From DATAES01 sp963802415 (GTDB lineage: Bacteria; Actinomycetota; Acidimicrobiia; Acidimicrobiales; JACDCH01), in the NCBI GenBank assembly GCA_963802415.1, contig CAWDIH010000001.1, positions 2,852,001 to 2,916,000 of the forward strand: 64,000 bases of DNA. Direction: 5' to 3'. The notes under the pieces are model-generated. The model worked only from the letters and a program-made list of their open reading frames with translations. It searched no databases and was not told the origin of the DNA. The position numbers and the translations under genes were made by a program. Positions 1-8,285 of this stretch are shown here, piece by piece. Every line of letters begins with the position of its first letter. Within the stretch, counting starts at the first letter, position 1.

Positions 1-542
1 CGCTTCGGCACGTCTGGATCCGTGCGAGCCAGACACACGGCCCAGTCCGACAGGTGGGCCCACGTGGTCCACACCTTCTGACCGCTCACCGCCCAGCCGT
101 CGCCGTCGCGAACGGCGCGCGTGGCGAGCGACGCGAGATCCGACCCGGCACCGGGCTCGCTGAAGAGCTGGCACCACTTCTCCGTGTTGTCGACGATTCG
201 GGGAAGGAAGCGCAGCCGCTGCTGCTCGGTACCGTGCGCGAACAGGGCGGGTGCGCAGAGGTTCAAACCGAGCGGGTTCAAACGCCCGAGTGCGTACGGC
301 GCGAGCACCGCCTCGATCTGACGCGCCGTCGCAACGTCGACATCGAGGCCGCCGTACTCCTTCGGCCATGTCGGCACGACATAGCCCGACGCAGCGAACG
401 TCGGGTACCACGCCTCGTACTCCGCGAAGGTCCGCACCTCCCGAAGAGGTCGGCCTGCTGCCGCAACGTCGCGCCACGCCTTCGGAACATTCGCTTCGAC
501 CCAGGTCAGCGCCTCGCCGGCTGCAATGCTCGCGTCGTTCAT
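1..542 (-). CDS. Acyl-CoA dehydrogenase, N-terminal part (runs off left edge)
   Basis: The reading frame starts at 542 and leaves the window at base 1, so about 180 N-terminal residues are seen. They match the alpha-helical N-terminal and beta-barrel start of FAD-dependent acyl-CoA dehydrogenases: a WPKEYGG motif, a QLFSEPGAGSDLA stretch that binds FAD and substrate, then GQKVWTTWAH. The family removes two hydrogens from acyl-CoA to give a 2-enoyl-CoA. The catalytic base lies beyond the edge. The ATG overlaps the stop of the upstream enoyl-CoA hydratase (ATGA), so the two are translationally coupled in a beta-oxidation-type operon. Substrate (fatty acid, terpenoid or steroid side chain) is not determined. 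Confidence 0.9.
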   Translation of the reverse strand, partial: MNDASIAAGEALTWVEANVPKAWRDVAAAGRPLREVRTFAEYEAWYPTFAASGYVVPTWPKEYGGLDVDVATARQIEAVLAPYALGRLNPLGLNLCAPALFAHGTEQQRLRFLPRIVDNTEKWCQLFSEPGAGSDLASLATRAVRDGDGWAVSGQKVWTTWAHLSDWAVCLARTDPDVPK

Positions 543-1345
543 CGTCCAGTGAACTTCGCGTCGCGCTTGTCGACGAACGCCTGCATCCCCTCGCGGAAGT
601 CCTCGCTCCGACTCGACAGCTCGATCGCGAACGCCTCGTCCCGCAAGTGCTGGTCCAGGGTGTGCTCCGCGGAGGTGTGCAACATCCATTTGGTGAGACC
701 GAGGCTGACCGTCGGTCCGCTCGCAAGTTGCGCGGCGAGCGCGTGGGCGGTCGTGTCGACGTCAGCGGCGGGAACCGTTCGGTGGCCGAGGCCCCACTCG
801 ACCGCGGTGCGTCCGTCGACGGCCGTCCCGAGGATCAAGAGCTCCCGCGCACGCTGCAAGCCGACGAGGCGGGGCAGCAGCCACGTACCGCCCGAGTCCG
901 GCGTGAACCCTCGTTGGCTGAACGGCTCCCACACGCGTGCATCCTCGGCCAGTACTGCGAAGTCGCACACGGCGACGACGTGCAACCCGATGCCGGCAAC
1001 CCACCCTCTGGCCGCCACGACAATCGGCACCTGGGTGGTGCACAGCACGGGGATGAGCCTGTGCGCTTCGGATGGCAACCGGCGCTGGATGGAGCCGATT
1101 CGCGGTTTCCGATCACCGCCCGAAGCCGCAGTGTTGCGACCCACGATGTCGAACCCGCTGCAGAAGTGGTCGCCTTCGGCCGTCACGAGGATGCTGCGGA
1201 CGTCTTCGTCGCGCCCGGCGCGATCGACCTCGCCGATGATCGTCGCGACCATGTCATCGTCGAGGGCGTTGCGCTCCTTCGGCTTGTCGAGATGAAGGTG
1301 GACGATCCCGTCGTCGCGGCTGACGTGCACGTGATCCGACGTCAT
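539..1345 (-). CDS. Enoyl-CoA hydratase/isomerase family protein
   Basis: 268 residues, the normal length for a crotonase. Crotonase features are visible: HLDKPKERNALDDDM near the N terminus, the oxyanion-hole segment GDHFCSGFDI, and VAARGWVAGIGLHVVAVCDFAVL with the second oxyanion-hole glycine. The family hydrates or isomerises 2-enoyl-CoA in the cytoplasm. I chose the start at 1345 because that ATG overlaps the stop of the upstream MaoC gene (ATGA); a longer frame exists but has no family similarity. It sits between a dehydratase and an acyl-CoA dehydrogenase, so a beta-oxidation role is likely. The exact reaction (hydratase or isomerase) cannot be read from sequence. Confidence 0.9.
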   Translation of the reverse strand: MTSDHVHVSRDDGIVHLHLDKPKERNALDDDMVATIIGEVDRAGRDEDVRSILVTAEGDHFCSGFDIVGRNTAASGGDRKPRIGSIQRRLPSEAHRLIPVLCTTQVPIVVAARGWVAGIGLHVVAVCDFAVLAEDARVWEPFSQRGFTPDSGGTWLLPRLVGLQRARELLILGTAVDGRTAVEWGLGHRTVPAADVDTTAHALAAQLASGPTVSLGLTKWMLHTSAEHTLDQHLRDEAFAIELSSRSEDFREGMQAFVDKRDAKFTGR

Positions 1346-2599
1346 CGGTCCTCCCACCGTGCGGCGATCTCCTCGAGCGCACCTTGCAGGTCGGAACCCG
1401 GCGGATCGGGCAAACGCACGGGCCCATGGTCGCGTGAAGGCAGCAGGACCGTCGCGTGCCCTGGCGTGGTCACTTGCCCCCGCTGGTTCCTGCATGACAC
1501 GTCGAGGTCGACGGCCGGCCGCCCACCGTCCACGATGTACTTGCGCGTCACCGCCCCGCGGACCCACTGCGTATCGCCCACGTAGTTGAACAGCCGGAAC
1601 TCGCAGTCCAGCTTCCAGAGCCACGCATCGTCACCCATCCAGTCCGTGCACAGGTGGATGAGCCACGTCTCCCGCATCCGGCCGTAGTCGAACGTCGTCG
1701 GATTGCCGGACCGGCGCCGCGAACTCCGGGTCCCAGTGGACGCGTTGCATGACGTCGGGGATGTTGTGTTCGTCGCGGTGGAAGAAGCGGGGGATGCGGG
1801 CCCGGTTCTGCGCGGCCAGGCGCAACGCCTTCACGCCATAGAGGCCCATGCCCATTCCGACGTGCCAGCAGATCATGTCGGTGACGGTCAACGGTCCCTT
1901 CGCGAGCGGCCCGACCTCATCGCCTTCGTGGACGTCTTCCCACCAGCGCGGTTCGACGCCGCGCGGGTGCTCCGACGCGTACTGCTTCTCGATCTCTTCG
2001 ATCTCGTCATCGGTGTACGACGCAGGCTCGATCGCGTCGTACTTCTTGCGCTCGCGTGCCTTGGTGCGTTCCGTACGGATCATGAGCCGGTACTGCCCGG
2101 CCAGCAAGGGGCCGTCAACTTCTCGGAACACCTGACCGGTCCACTCGTGCACTGCCCGCTCCGCGAACTCGCTCGGCTTGTCGAGCACGGCTACCAGGGC
2201 GTTGCGCCGGGCGACCCTCCGCAGCGGTCGGAGCGGTGCCCACCATTCACGTGCTGACGCGGCATAGAAGGCGTGAACACCGCGCAACGGGTCACCCTTC
2301 AACAGCGCTTCGGTGTCAGCGTCGAGCGCGGTGACCTCGTCGTCGCCGATCAACGTGTCGCCGCCGACGAGCACGGGCGGCGCGATCGGTCCTTGCCAGC
2401 GGGTGGTCGCCGCGTAAGAGGGATCGCACCACAACGAGTTGTCGTCGCCATACGCCTCGGCTACATGCCGGAACGTGTCCGTCGTCGGCAACGAGTAGTG
2501 CGGTGGCATGGGGTGCGGCTCGGCGATTCCGATGCGTGCTCGCAAGCGCGCGATGCCGTCGTCGGTGATCTGTCCGTCATCGCGCGTCGTGCTGCTCAT
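1342..2599 (-). CDS. MaoC-type acyl dehydratase (two hot-dog domains), one frameshift
   Basis: About 419 codons. The N-terminal half looks like the FAS1-like dehydratase region of MaoC proteins (GDDNSLWCDPSYA, RWQGPIAPPVL); the C-terminal half carries a second hot-dog domain (TFDYGRMRETWLIHLCTDWM). The family hydrates enoyl-CoA thioesters. The frame changes near 1711-1717: removing one base restores HWDPEF...GNPTTFDYGRM, and total length is 3n+1, so one inserted base explains the break. It starts at 2599, overlapping the stop of the next upstream gene (ATGA), and its stop overlaps the hydratase start. I read the shift as probable sequencing error because both halves are well preserved. Confidence 0.82.
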
Positions 2600-3354
2600 A
2601 CCTGGTCCAACGGGCGGCGATCCTCCACGGTCGGCTGGCGACCGATACGCATTGGAGAGAGCTCGGCGTCGACGAGCACTGTGCGCTGCCAGGTCGCGCC
2701 GAAGTCGACGAGCGTCTTGGACCATCCGGCCAGTTCGCCGTCGGCGTGCCATGCCTGCTCGAACGCACGCCACGCGGACCAGCTCGGGCAGGCCGAGAGA
2801 AGGATGCACTCGTCATCCGCTCGCATCGCCGTCCGGAACACACCAACGATCTCGACGCCGTGGATCCGGTACACGCCCTCTGCCCAGTGCCGCACCATGT
2901 CCACGAGCTCCGGCGCCCGCCCCGCCGGTACGTGCACGATCTCGTGGCAGTACAGCTCGCCCCGCACACCGGCAGCGCACAACTCGTCGATCGAACGGCT
3001 GCGGTCGTCTGGGACAACGATGCGGTCGAAGCCTCCTCGCCGGAACTGTGACGCAACGGCCCACCACTCGGCGAGCGCCGGATCCTGGTCGCGGCCGCCT
3101 GCCGTCTCGACCTCGAAGTTGCGAACCAGGCCGTCCCAGCCGTCGAGCTCCCACATGTTGACGACCTCAGGCCACCGCCCCGTCGATCCGATCGTGGACC
3201 AGACGCCATAGCACCGCTGTCGTCGTTGCTCTATCGCCACGGGCACCCAGTTCGCCGTCATGTGGTGCTGGTACTTCGCGCGGTTGTGACCCCGTATGTC
3301 GATCAATTCGTGAATGTAGATCTGCGCCGTCACGATGTCGCGTTCGAGGGCCAT
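2596..3354 (-). CDS. NIPSNAP-like / dimeric alpha-beta barrel protein, tandem domain
   Basis: 252 residues from the ATG at 3354. The sequence holds two similar halves, the first from about residue 10 (IYIHELIDIRGHNRAKYQHH) and the second from about residue 130 (LYCHEIVHVPAGRAPELVDM). Each has the pattern of a ferredoxin-like dimeric alpha-beta barrel as in NIPSNAP proteins. No catalytic residues can be named. The stop overlaps the MaoC start and the 5' end overlaps the binding-fold gene by 25 bases, so it belongs to the acyl-CoA operon. Proteins of this type often accompany actinobacterial steroid or terpenoid catabolic genes. Function here is unknown. Confidence 0.6.
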   Translation of the reverse strand: MALERDIVTAQIYIHELIDIRGHNRAKYQHHMTANWVPVAIEQRRQRCYGVWSTIGSTGRWPEVVNMWELDGWDGLVRNFEVETAGGRDQDPALAEWWAVASQFRRGGFDRIVVPDDRSRSIDELCAAGVRGELYCHEIVHVPAGRAPELVDMVRHWAEGVYRIHGVEIVGVFRTAMRADDECILLSACPSWSAWRAFEQAWHADGELAGWSKTLVDFGATWQRTVLVDAELSPMRIGRQPTVEDRRPLDQV

Positions 3355-4664
3355 TGTGGACGGTGGTAACCGTCGAAACGAAGCTCGCCGTCGCGCAGCT
3401 CGCGGATCGTGAGGAAGTCTCCCTTGTAGCCCTTCCGATCCCACGGCCCGAACTGGATGTACGTACCGGGCCCGCCGTTCGTGGCCGGCATCCATCGGAT
3501 GCGCTCCATGCCTTCCTTCACCCAACGAGGCTCAGGGATGGCGGCGTTGCCGATGCCGTGGATGGCGACCCACGCGGTGTCGTAGGCGAGCGCCACGACC
3601 ACGTTGCGGGTCGAGCGACCGAACCGTGCCTCCATGCGGCGGATCATCGCGTTGTAGTTCTCGTTGGCCCCGTCCTGCCCGAGCTGGTCGACGCCGTGCC
3701 AGCCCTCGAGACCTTCGGCCCACTTGTTCGAGTTGGAATAGAACATGAACGCGGTGCCCATGACCCGGGGCGGGTCCCAGTCGAGCGCTCGGAGTGCCTC
3801 GGCGAAGTGGAACGTGGCGTAGCCGTACCCGCCGTAATAGATGCCTTCCACCCCAAGCTCGCGCATCAGCGCAAGGTCTTCCTTCAGACCTCTGGGATTC
3901 GGCTCGAGCTTGACCTCTCGCATCACCTTCAAGCCGACCTGCAACGCCGTGTCGCGGAAGTAGTCGGCGTAGTCCCGACCGGACGAGCCTTGCTCCCAGA
4001 ACATGCCGACCCTCTCGATGGCACGCGCTTTCAACCACTGGGCGCACATCACCCCTTCCGTGGGGATGTCACCGTTCGCGACGGTGAAGCAGTACTCCGA
4101 CGCGAACTTGTGTGCGCCGGTCCACCCGACACACGGCACCTTGAGTTCGTTGGCGAGGTCCTGGAGCACCAACGAGTTGTCACTGATCATGGGACCGAGC
4201 ACCACCACGCAACCCTGCTCGACCAGCCAGCGATAGCCATTCAACACCTTGCGGTAGTTCTCTCGCGGGAGGCCGCGCGCGTCGGCGATCAGCAGTTGGA
4301 TCGGGCCGCGACCGTAGACACCCTCGTTGAGCGCGTCCTCGATGGCAAGGATCGTCGGGTCGATCCAATCCGCCAGCAACTGCCCGAGATCCATGTCGAC
4401 GAGGACGCCGATCTTCACCGGTTCAAAGGGATCGCCTTGAGTCGCGACGCCACGCGTCGGCGGATAGATCGTGATGCCCTGCACCACGCGGTCACCGACC
4501 GCACCGCCGCCCTCGTACCACGACGTGCCGTCGCCTCGTCCGCCGGCGAGGTAGCTCTCCGTTCCGTACCGGACGGACGACACAGCGCGATCGGGCTCGG
4601 CGATGCCGAGGTCGACCGGCTCCGGGAACATCCGCTCGGCGTAGGTCGGCTCGTCGTCGCTCAT
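3330..4664 (-). CDS. Type-1 periplasmic-binding-fold protein (branched-chain amino acid/urea type) without signal peptide
   Basis: 444 residues. The body matches the Leu/Ile/Val- and urea-binding family of type-1 binding proteins: VKIGVLVDMDLGQLLADW opens the fold, CVVVLGPMISDNSLV is the first ligand loop, and ALAYDTAWVAIHGI lies in the second lobe. The N terminus is acidic (MSDDEPTYAERMFPEP) and has no signal peptide, lipobox or membrane segment. No ABC permease or ATPase genes are beside it. It is therefore more likely a cytosolic ligand-binding or sensing protein than a transporter part, though a misplaced start cannot be excluded. It is first in the minus-strand acyl-CoA operon, with the TetR-type operator just upstream. 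Confidence 0.72.
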   Translation of the reverse strand: MSDDEPTYAERMFPEPVDLGIAEPDRAVSSVRYGTESYLAGGRGDGTSWYEGGGAVGDRVVQGITIYPPTRGVATQGDPFEPVKIGVLVDMDLGQLLADWIDPTILAIEDALNEGVYGRGPIQLLIADARGLPRENYRKVLNGYRWLVEQGCVVVLGPMISDNSLVLQDLANELKVPCVGWTGAHKFASEYCFTVANGDIPTEGVMCAQWLKARAIERVGMFWEQGSSGRDYADYFRDTALQVGLKVMREVKLEPNPRGLKEDLALMRELGVEGIYYGGYGYATFHFAEALRALDWDPPRVMGTAFMFYSNSNKWAEGLEGWHGVDQLGQDGANENYNAMIRRMEARFGRSTRNVVVALAYDTAWVAIHGIGNAAIPEPRWVKEGMERIRWMPATNGGPGTYIQFGPWDRKGYKGDFLTIRELRDGELRFDGYHRPQWPSNATS

Positions 4665-4678
4665 CGCCCCTCCTATGG

Positions 4679-4696
4679 ATTGAACGACGGTTCACG
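4679..4696. promoter_or_regulatory. Inverted-repeat operator in divergent promoter (TetR site 1)
   Basis: The gap between the divergent genes at 4664 and 4729 holds ATTGAACGACGGTTCACG. Its core TGAAC-GACG-GTTCA (4681-4694) is an inverted repeat. An almost identical site (ATTGAACGACGATTCAAT) lies upstream of the tetR gene at 6719-6736. The shared sequence links the tetR product to both the minus-strand acyl-CoA operon and the amidohydrolase. Binding is inferred. Confidence 0.7.
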
Positions 4697-4728
4697 TTAC
4701 AGTACGCGTCGTTCGAAAGGGGAGTGCC

Positions 4729-6030
4729 ATGGCTGCATCCGTCGGGACCGATGATCTCGTCATGGTGAGCGTCGACGACCACCTCGTCGAACCACCCGAT
4801 CTCTTCGAGGCGACGATCTCGGAGAAGTGGCGCGACCGGGCGCCCCGTGTCGTCCGACAGGAGGACGGCGCGGACGTGTGGGCGTTCGAAGGCTCCGTCA
4901 TACCGAACATCGGACTGAACGCGGTCGCCGGCCGGCCGAAGGAGGAGTACGGGGTCGAGCCGACGGCCTTCGACGAGATGCGCCCCGGGTGCTACGACGT
5001 CGACGAGAGGGTGAAGGACATGGACGCCGGTGGTGTGCTCGGATCGATGTGCTTTCCGTCGTTCCCCGGCTTCTCGGGCCGCCTCTTCGCCGCGACGCCT
5101 GACAAGGATCTCGCGCTCGCGGTACTACGGGCCTACAACGACTGGCACGTCGACGTGTGGTGCGGGTCGCATCCCGGGCGGTTCATCCCGATGGGGCTTC
5201 CCGTGCTGTGGGATCCCGAACTGTCGGCGGCCGAGGTTCGGCGGCTCTCCGGCAAAGGGGTGCACTCGCTGACGTTCACAGAGAACCCGGCGACGCTCGG
5301 CTATCCGTCATTCCACAGTGATCACTGGGATCCCTTGTGGCGCGCACTGTGCGACACAGGCACCGTCCTTTCGATTCACCTGGGGTCGTCCGGCAAGCTC
5401 GCCGTCACAGCGCCGGACGCGCCGATCGACGTGATGATCACGCTTCAGCCGATGAACATTTGCGCCGCAGCAGCAGATCTGCTGTGGAGCCGGGTCCTCA
5501 AGACGTTTCCCGATATCCGCGTCGCGCTCTCCGAGGGTGGCACCGGCTGGATTCCCTACTTTCTCGACCGGCTCGACCGCACGTACGACATGCACCACCT
5601 GTGGACGGGGCAGGACTTCGGCCGGCGCCTCCCGAGCGACGTCTTTCGCGAGCACTTTCTCACCTGCTTCATCGCCGACCCGATCGGGCTCCAGCTGCGC
5701 GCCGAGATCGGCCTCGACAACATCGCGTGGGAGTGCGACTACCCGCACAGTGACTCTTCGTGGCCCGACGCGCCCGAAGAGCTCGTCAGGGTGGCGCGGC
5801 AGTACGACGTCCCGCGCTCCGACCTCGACAGGATCACCTACCAGAACGCGATGCGGTGGTACTCGTACGACCCCTTCGCGCACACCCGGAAGGAACAGGC
5901 GACCGTGGGCGCCCTTCGCGCGAGGGCTCGAGACCACGACGTCAGCATCCGGTCCTTCGACCATGGCCGCTTCGAGCGCACGAACAAGGGCATCGAGATC
6001 GGAAAGGTGGCCTCGAAGGCGACAGCGTGA
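4729..6030 (+). CDS. Amidohydrolase family (amidohydrolase-2, ACMSD-like) metal-dependent hydrolase
   Basis: 433 residues. The N terminus VSVDDHLVEPPDLF is the usual opening of the amidohydrolase-2 branch common in actinobacterial aromatic and steroid gene clusters. Further family signatures are CFPSFPGFSGRLF, VLSIHLGSSG with the barrel histidine, ALSEGGTGWIPYFLDRLDR, and the C-terminal metal aspartate in ECDYPHSDSSWP. Members hydrolyse or decarboxylate ring-derived acids in a TIM barrel. The ATG at 4729 has a Shine-Dalgarno run AAAGGGGAG at 4717-4725. It is divergent from the acyl-CoA operon and shares its operator region, so it is probably co-regulated. Substrate unknown. Confidence 0.85.
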   Translation: MAASVGTDDLVMVSVDDHLVEPPDLFEATISEKWRDRAPRVVRQEDGADVWAFEGSVIPNIGLNAVAGRPKEEYGVEPTAFDEMRPGCYDVDERVKDMDAGGVLGSMCFPSFPGFSGRLFAATPDKDLALAVLRAYNDWHVDVWCGSHPGRFIPMGLPVLWDPELSAAEVRRLSGKGVHSLTFTENPATLGYPSFHSDHWDPLWRALCDTGTVLSIHLGSSGKLAVTAPDAPIDVMITLQPMNICAAAADLLWSRVLKTFPDIRVALSEGGTGWIPYFLDRLDRTYDMHHLWTGQDFGRRLPSDVFREHFLTCFIADPIGLQLRAEIGLDNIAWECDYPHSDSSWPDAPEELVRVARQYDVPRSDLDRITYQNAMRWYSYDPFAHTRKEQATVGALRARARDHDVSIRSFDHGRFERTNKGIEIGKVASKATA

Positions 6031-6042
6031 CGCGGCGGAGAG

Positions 6043-6693
6043 CTACGCGGCGACGAAGGTGCGGTCGACGATGTCGTGCAGCTCGGTGAGCGGCAGTCGT
6101 TCCCGAGGGCGCGGCTCGTCTGACACGACCGCGGGGTCCAGCGCCTGGTAGGCGGAGATGAGGCCGCTGAAGAGACGGGCCAGGACCTCGGGGTCGCCTT
6201 TGCGCAAGACGCCGGCGCGCTGGCCTCGTCGGAAGAGCGCCGCCTGCAGCTGCATGGCCTGCTCGTAGCGCTCCTGCATCACGATGTCGATCTCGCGGTC
6301 GCTCGACAGCGACGTCGCGCTGGAGTACCGAAGGTAGAGACGTCCGAAGTGCGGATGGGCTCGGAAGAAGCCGATCTCGAAGTCGACGAGACCGTGAAGT
6401 TGCTCCACCGGGCTGACCGACGTGTCTTGGAGGATGGCCTGGAGCTGCGGGACGAATTCCTCACCGCGACGCACGAAGATCTGGCGGAACAGATCGTCCT
6501 TGTTCTCGAAGAACGAATAGACCGACCCGACTGCGAACTCCGCCAGCTCAGCGATCTCCTTCAGCGTCGTCTCGTGGAACCCCTTCCGACCGAAGACCTC
6601 CTCGGCCGCATCGAGCAACTGGGACCGGCTGATGTTCTGCTGACGAACACGGCGTTCCTCGCGGCGGCTCGACTGCTGCGTCGTCCTCGGCAC
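6043..6693 (-). CDS. TetR/AcrR family transcriptional regulator
   Basis: 216 residues from a GTG at 6693. The N-terminal helix-turn-helix is clear: ISRSQLLDAAEEVFGRKGF followed by TLKEIAELAEFAVGSVYSFF, residues about 20-70. The C-terminal ligand domain is helical and divergent. It is convergent with the amidohydrolase (12-base gap). Its own promoter at 6719-6736 carries the same inverted repeat as the divergent promoter at 4.68 kb, so it is probably an autoregulated repressor of the acyl-CoA/amidohydrolase genes. The inducer would be expected to be an acyl-CoA intermediate; this is inference. Confidence 0.9.
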   Translation of the reverse strand: MPRTTQQSSRREERRVRQQNISRSQLLDAAEEVFGRKGFHETTLKEIAELAEFAVGSVYSFFENKDDLFRQIFVRRGEEFVPQLQAILQDTSVSPVEQLHGLVDFEIGFFRAHPHFGRLYLRYSSATSLSSDREIDIVMQERYEQAMQLQAALFRRGQRAGVLRKGDPEVLARLFSGLISAYQALDPAVVSDEPRPRERLPLTELHDIVDRTFVAA

Positions 6694-6718
6694 GGTCAGA
6701 CGATATCGGATTCCAGCC

Positions 6719-6738
6719 CATTGAACGACGATTCAATC
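6719..6738. promoter_or_regulatory. Inverted-repeat operator upstream of tetR (site 2)
   Basis: TTGAA-CGACGA-TTCAA at 6721-6736 is an inverted repeat about 26 bases upstream of the tetR start. It matches the site at 4679-4696 at 15 of 18 positions when aligned from ATTGAACGACG. This placement fits autoregulation. Confidence 0.7.
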
Positions 6739-6775
6739 TGACGAAGCGGGTGTAGCGGGGTTCATCTCTGCCGTG

Positions 6776-6878
6776 TCTGTGTCGACACAACCACCGGATC
6801 GGTGGCTCACCAGACACAGAAGCGTCAGCCCTGTGGTCTGTATCGACTGAACTACCGAAATCGGTGGCTCACTCGACA
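6776..6878. repeat. Two imperfect 41-base direct repeats containing hairpins
   Basis: Copy 1 (6776-6816) and copy 2 (6837-6878) share the layout TCTGT(G/A)TCGA..., then a CCG(n3)CGG stem (CCACCG-GAT-CGGTGG in copy 1, TACCGAAATCGGTGG in copy 2), then GGCTCAC...GACA. Copy 1 also has the perfect palindrome TGTGTCGACACA at 6778-6789. The offset is 61 bases. They fill the gap between tetR and the DUF4389 gene. Regulatory sites or remnants of a small mobile element are both possible. Confidence 0.55.
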
Positions 6879-6963
6879 ATGTGCGACAACGGGGTCAAGG
6901 GTCATCCCGCACGGCCGCGCAGGCAAGATGTAGAGTTCGGCGCTACGCAACGAGAGAAGGCGG

Positions 6964-7578
6964 GTGATGGAACCTTCGAGTGATGCGTTTGCGGAATATC
7001 CGGCGACGTTCGCATTCGATCCGCCGGAGAAGGTGGCCAACTGGCGACCCTTGGTGAACTGGCTGCTCGCCATACCGCACTTCGCGGTGCTTTACGCGTT
7101 GCGCATCCTTGGCGAGGTCATCGCAGTCATCTCCTGGTTCGCCATCGTGTTCACGGGCAAGCTGCCCGAGGCGTTCGTGAACATTCAGTCGATGTGGATG
7201 CGGTACGAGTTGCGTGTGTACCCCTTCGTGGCGTTCATGCGGGAGGAGTATCCACCGTTCGCGTTCGCCCTGTCGCCGACCGATCGCGGCGAGGATCAGC
7301 GCAGCGCGGTCGAGTTCCGGCCGGAGCTGACCGACCGCAATCGGGTGACGGTGGGGTTTCGCATCATCCTCGTGATCCCGCACGTCATCGTGTTGGCGCT
7401 GTTGGGAATCGCGGCTGGCCTCGTCGTCTTCCCCATCGGCTTCTTCGCCGTGCTCTTCACCGGCCGTTGGCCCACGGGGCTACGCGACTTCGTTCTGAAC
7501 GTCTACCGCTGGTACCTGCGAGTCCAGACATACTTCCTGCTGCTCACCGACGAGTACCCGCCGTTCCGGCTGAGCTGA
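6964..7578 (+). CDS. DUF4389 domain-containing membrane protein
   Basis: 204 residues. Two halves each hold a pair of membrane segments followed by the DUF4389 hallmark: LLTDEYPPFRLS ends the protein and FMREEYPPFAFALS ends the first half. Membrane segments are near residues 30-60 and 130-175. Start choice is GTG 6964 or the adjacent ATG 6967; the purine-rich AGAGAAGG at 6952-6959 is suitably placed for either. The family is widespread in actinobacteria and has no assigned function. Confidence 0.8.
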   Translation: MMEPSSDAFAEYPATFAFDPPEKVANWRPLVNWLLAIPHFAVLYALRILGEVIAVISWFAIVFTGKLPEAFVNIQSMWMRYELRVYPFVAFMREEYPPFAFALSPTDRGEDQRSAVEFRPELTDRNRVTVGFRIILVIPHVIVLALLGIAAGLVVFPIGFFAVLFTGRWPTGLRDFVLNVYRWYLRVQTYFLLLTDEYPPFRLS

Positions 7579-7594
7579 CCAACAGAACGCGCTA

Positions 7595-7606
7595 TAGCGT
7601 CTCGGC
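7595..7606 (+). promoter_or_regulatory. Leaderless-type -10 element (TANNNT-N6-GTG) for DUF2461 gene
   Basis: TAGCGT at 7595-7600 lies exactly six bases before the GTG at 7607 and there is no Shine-Dalgarno sequence. This is the arrangement expected for a leaderless transcript in actinobacteria. The same spacing recurs at five other GTG genes in this window. Confidence 0.55.
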
Positions 7607-8251
7607 GTGACATTCCGCGGATGGTCATCTGAGGCGATCGCATTCTTCGAGGGACTCGAAGCCGAAAATTCGAAGGCGTACTGGCAGGACCACAAGGGCG
7701 ACTACGAGCATTTCGTCCTGCGGCCGATGAATGAGCTGCTCGCCGATCTAGAGCCGGAGTTCGGCGACGGCCGGATCTTCCGTCCGTACCGCGACGTGCG
7801 CTTCAGCCGTGACAAGTCGCCGTACAAGACGAACATCGCAGCGACGTTGAGCGAGGGTGGATACATCAGCTTTTCAGCCGACGGTCTCGGTGCCGGATCC
7901 GGTTACTACATGATGGCGAGTGATCAGCTCGAGCGCTTCAGGCACGCGATCGACGAGGACCGCACCGGCAAGGAGCTCGAGAAGCTCGTCAAAGCGCTGG
8001 AGAAGGCAAAGATCGAGGTCAGCGCGCACGACACGCTGAAGACGGCGCCCAAGGGCTATTCGAAGGATCACCCGCGCGTCGATCTGCTCCGTCAGAAAGG
8101 CCTCATCGCGTGGAAGCACTGGGCGACCGGATCCTGGCTCGGTACCGCACAGGCGAGGAAGCGTGTCGTCGACCTGTTGCACGCAGCGCAGCCCATGTGC
8201 GCGTGGCTCGACAAGAACGTCGGGCCGACGACGCAACCCGACTACCGCTGA
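7607..8251 (+). CDS. DUF2461 domain-containing protein (TIGR02453 family)
   Basis: 214 residues from GTG 7607. The family pattern is plain: FRGWSSEAIAFFEGLEAENS, WQDHKGDYEHFVLRPMNELL, then FRPYRDVRFSRDKSPYKTN and APKGYSKDHPRVDLLRQKGL. Length is normal for the family, which is conserved in bacteria and some fungi and has no established function. It appears to be a single-gene unit with its own leaderless-type promoter. Confidence 0.85.
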   Translation: MTFRGWSSEAIAFFEGLEAENSKAYWQDHKGDYEHFVLRPMNELLADLEPEFGDGRIFRPYRDVRFSRDKSPYKTNIAATLSEGGYISFSADGLGAGSGYYMMASDQLERFRHAIDEDRTGKELEKLVKALEKAKIEVSAHDTLKTAPKGYSKDHPRVDLLRQKGLIAWKHWATGSWLGTAQARKRVVDLLHAAQPMCAWLDKNVGPTTQPDYR

Positions 8252-8285
8252 CGATCTCGGTGGCACTCAGCGGGTGCCGTCCCGC

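Noticed and set aside
54..1585. Long plus-strand reading frames over the first 1.6 kb
   Set aside because: They are antisense to clear acyl-CoA dehydrogenase and hydratase genes and are Arg/Pro-rich with no family similarity.
3354..4754. 466-residue plus-strand frame
   Set aside because: Antisense shadow of the binding-fold gene, which has strong family motifs on the minus strand.
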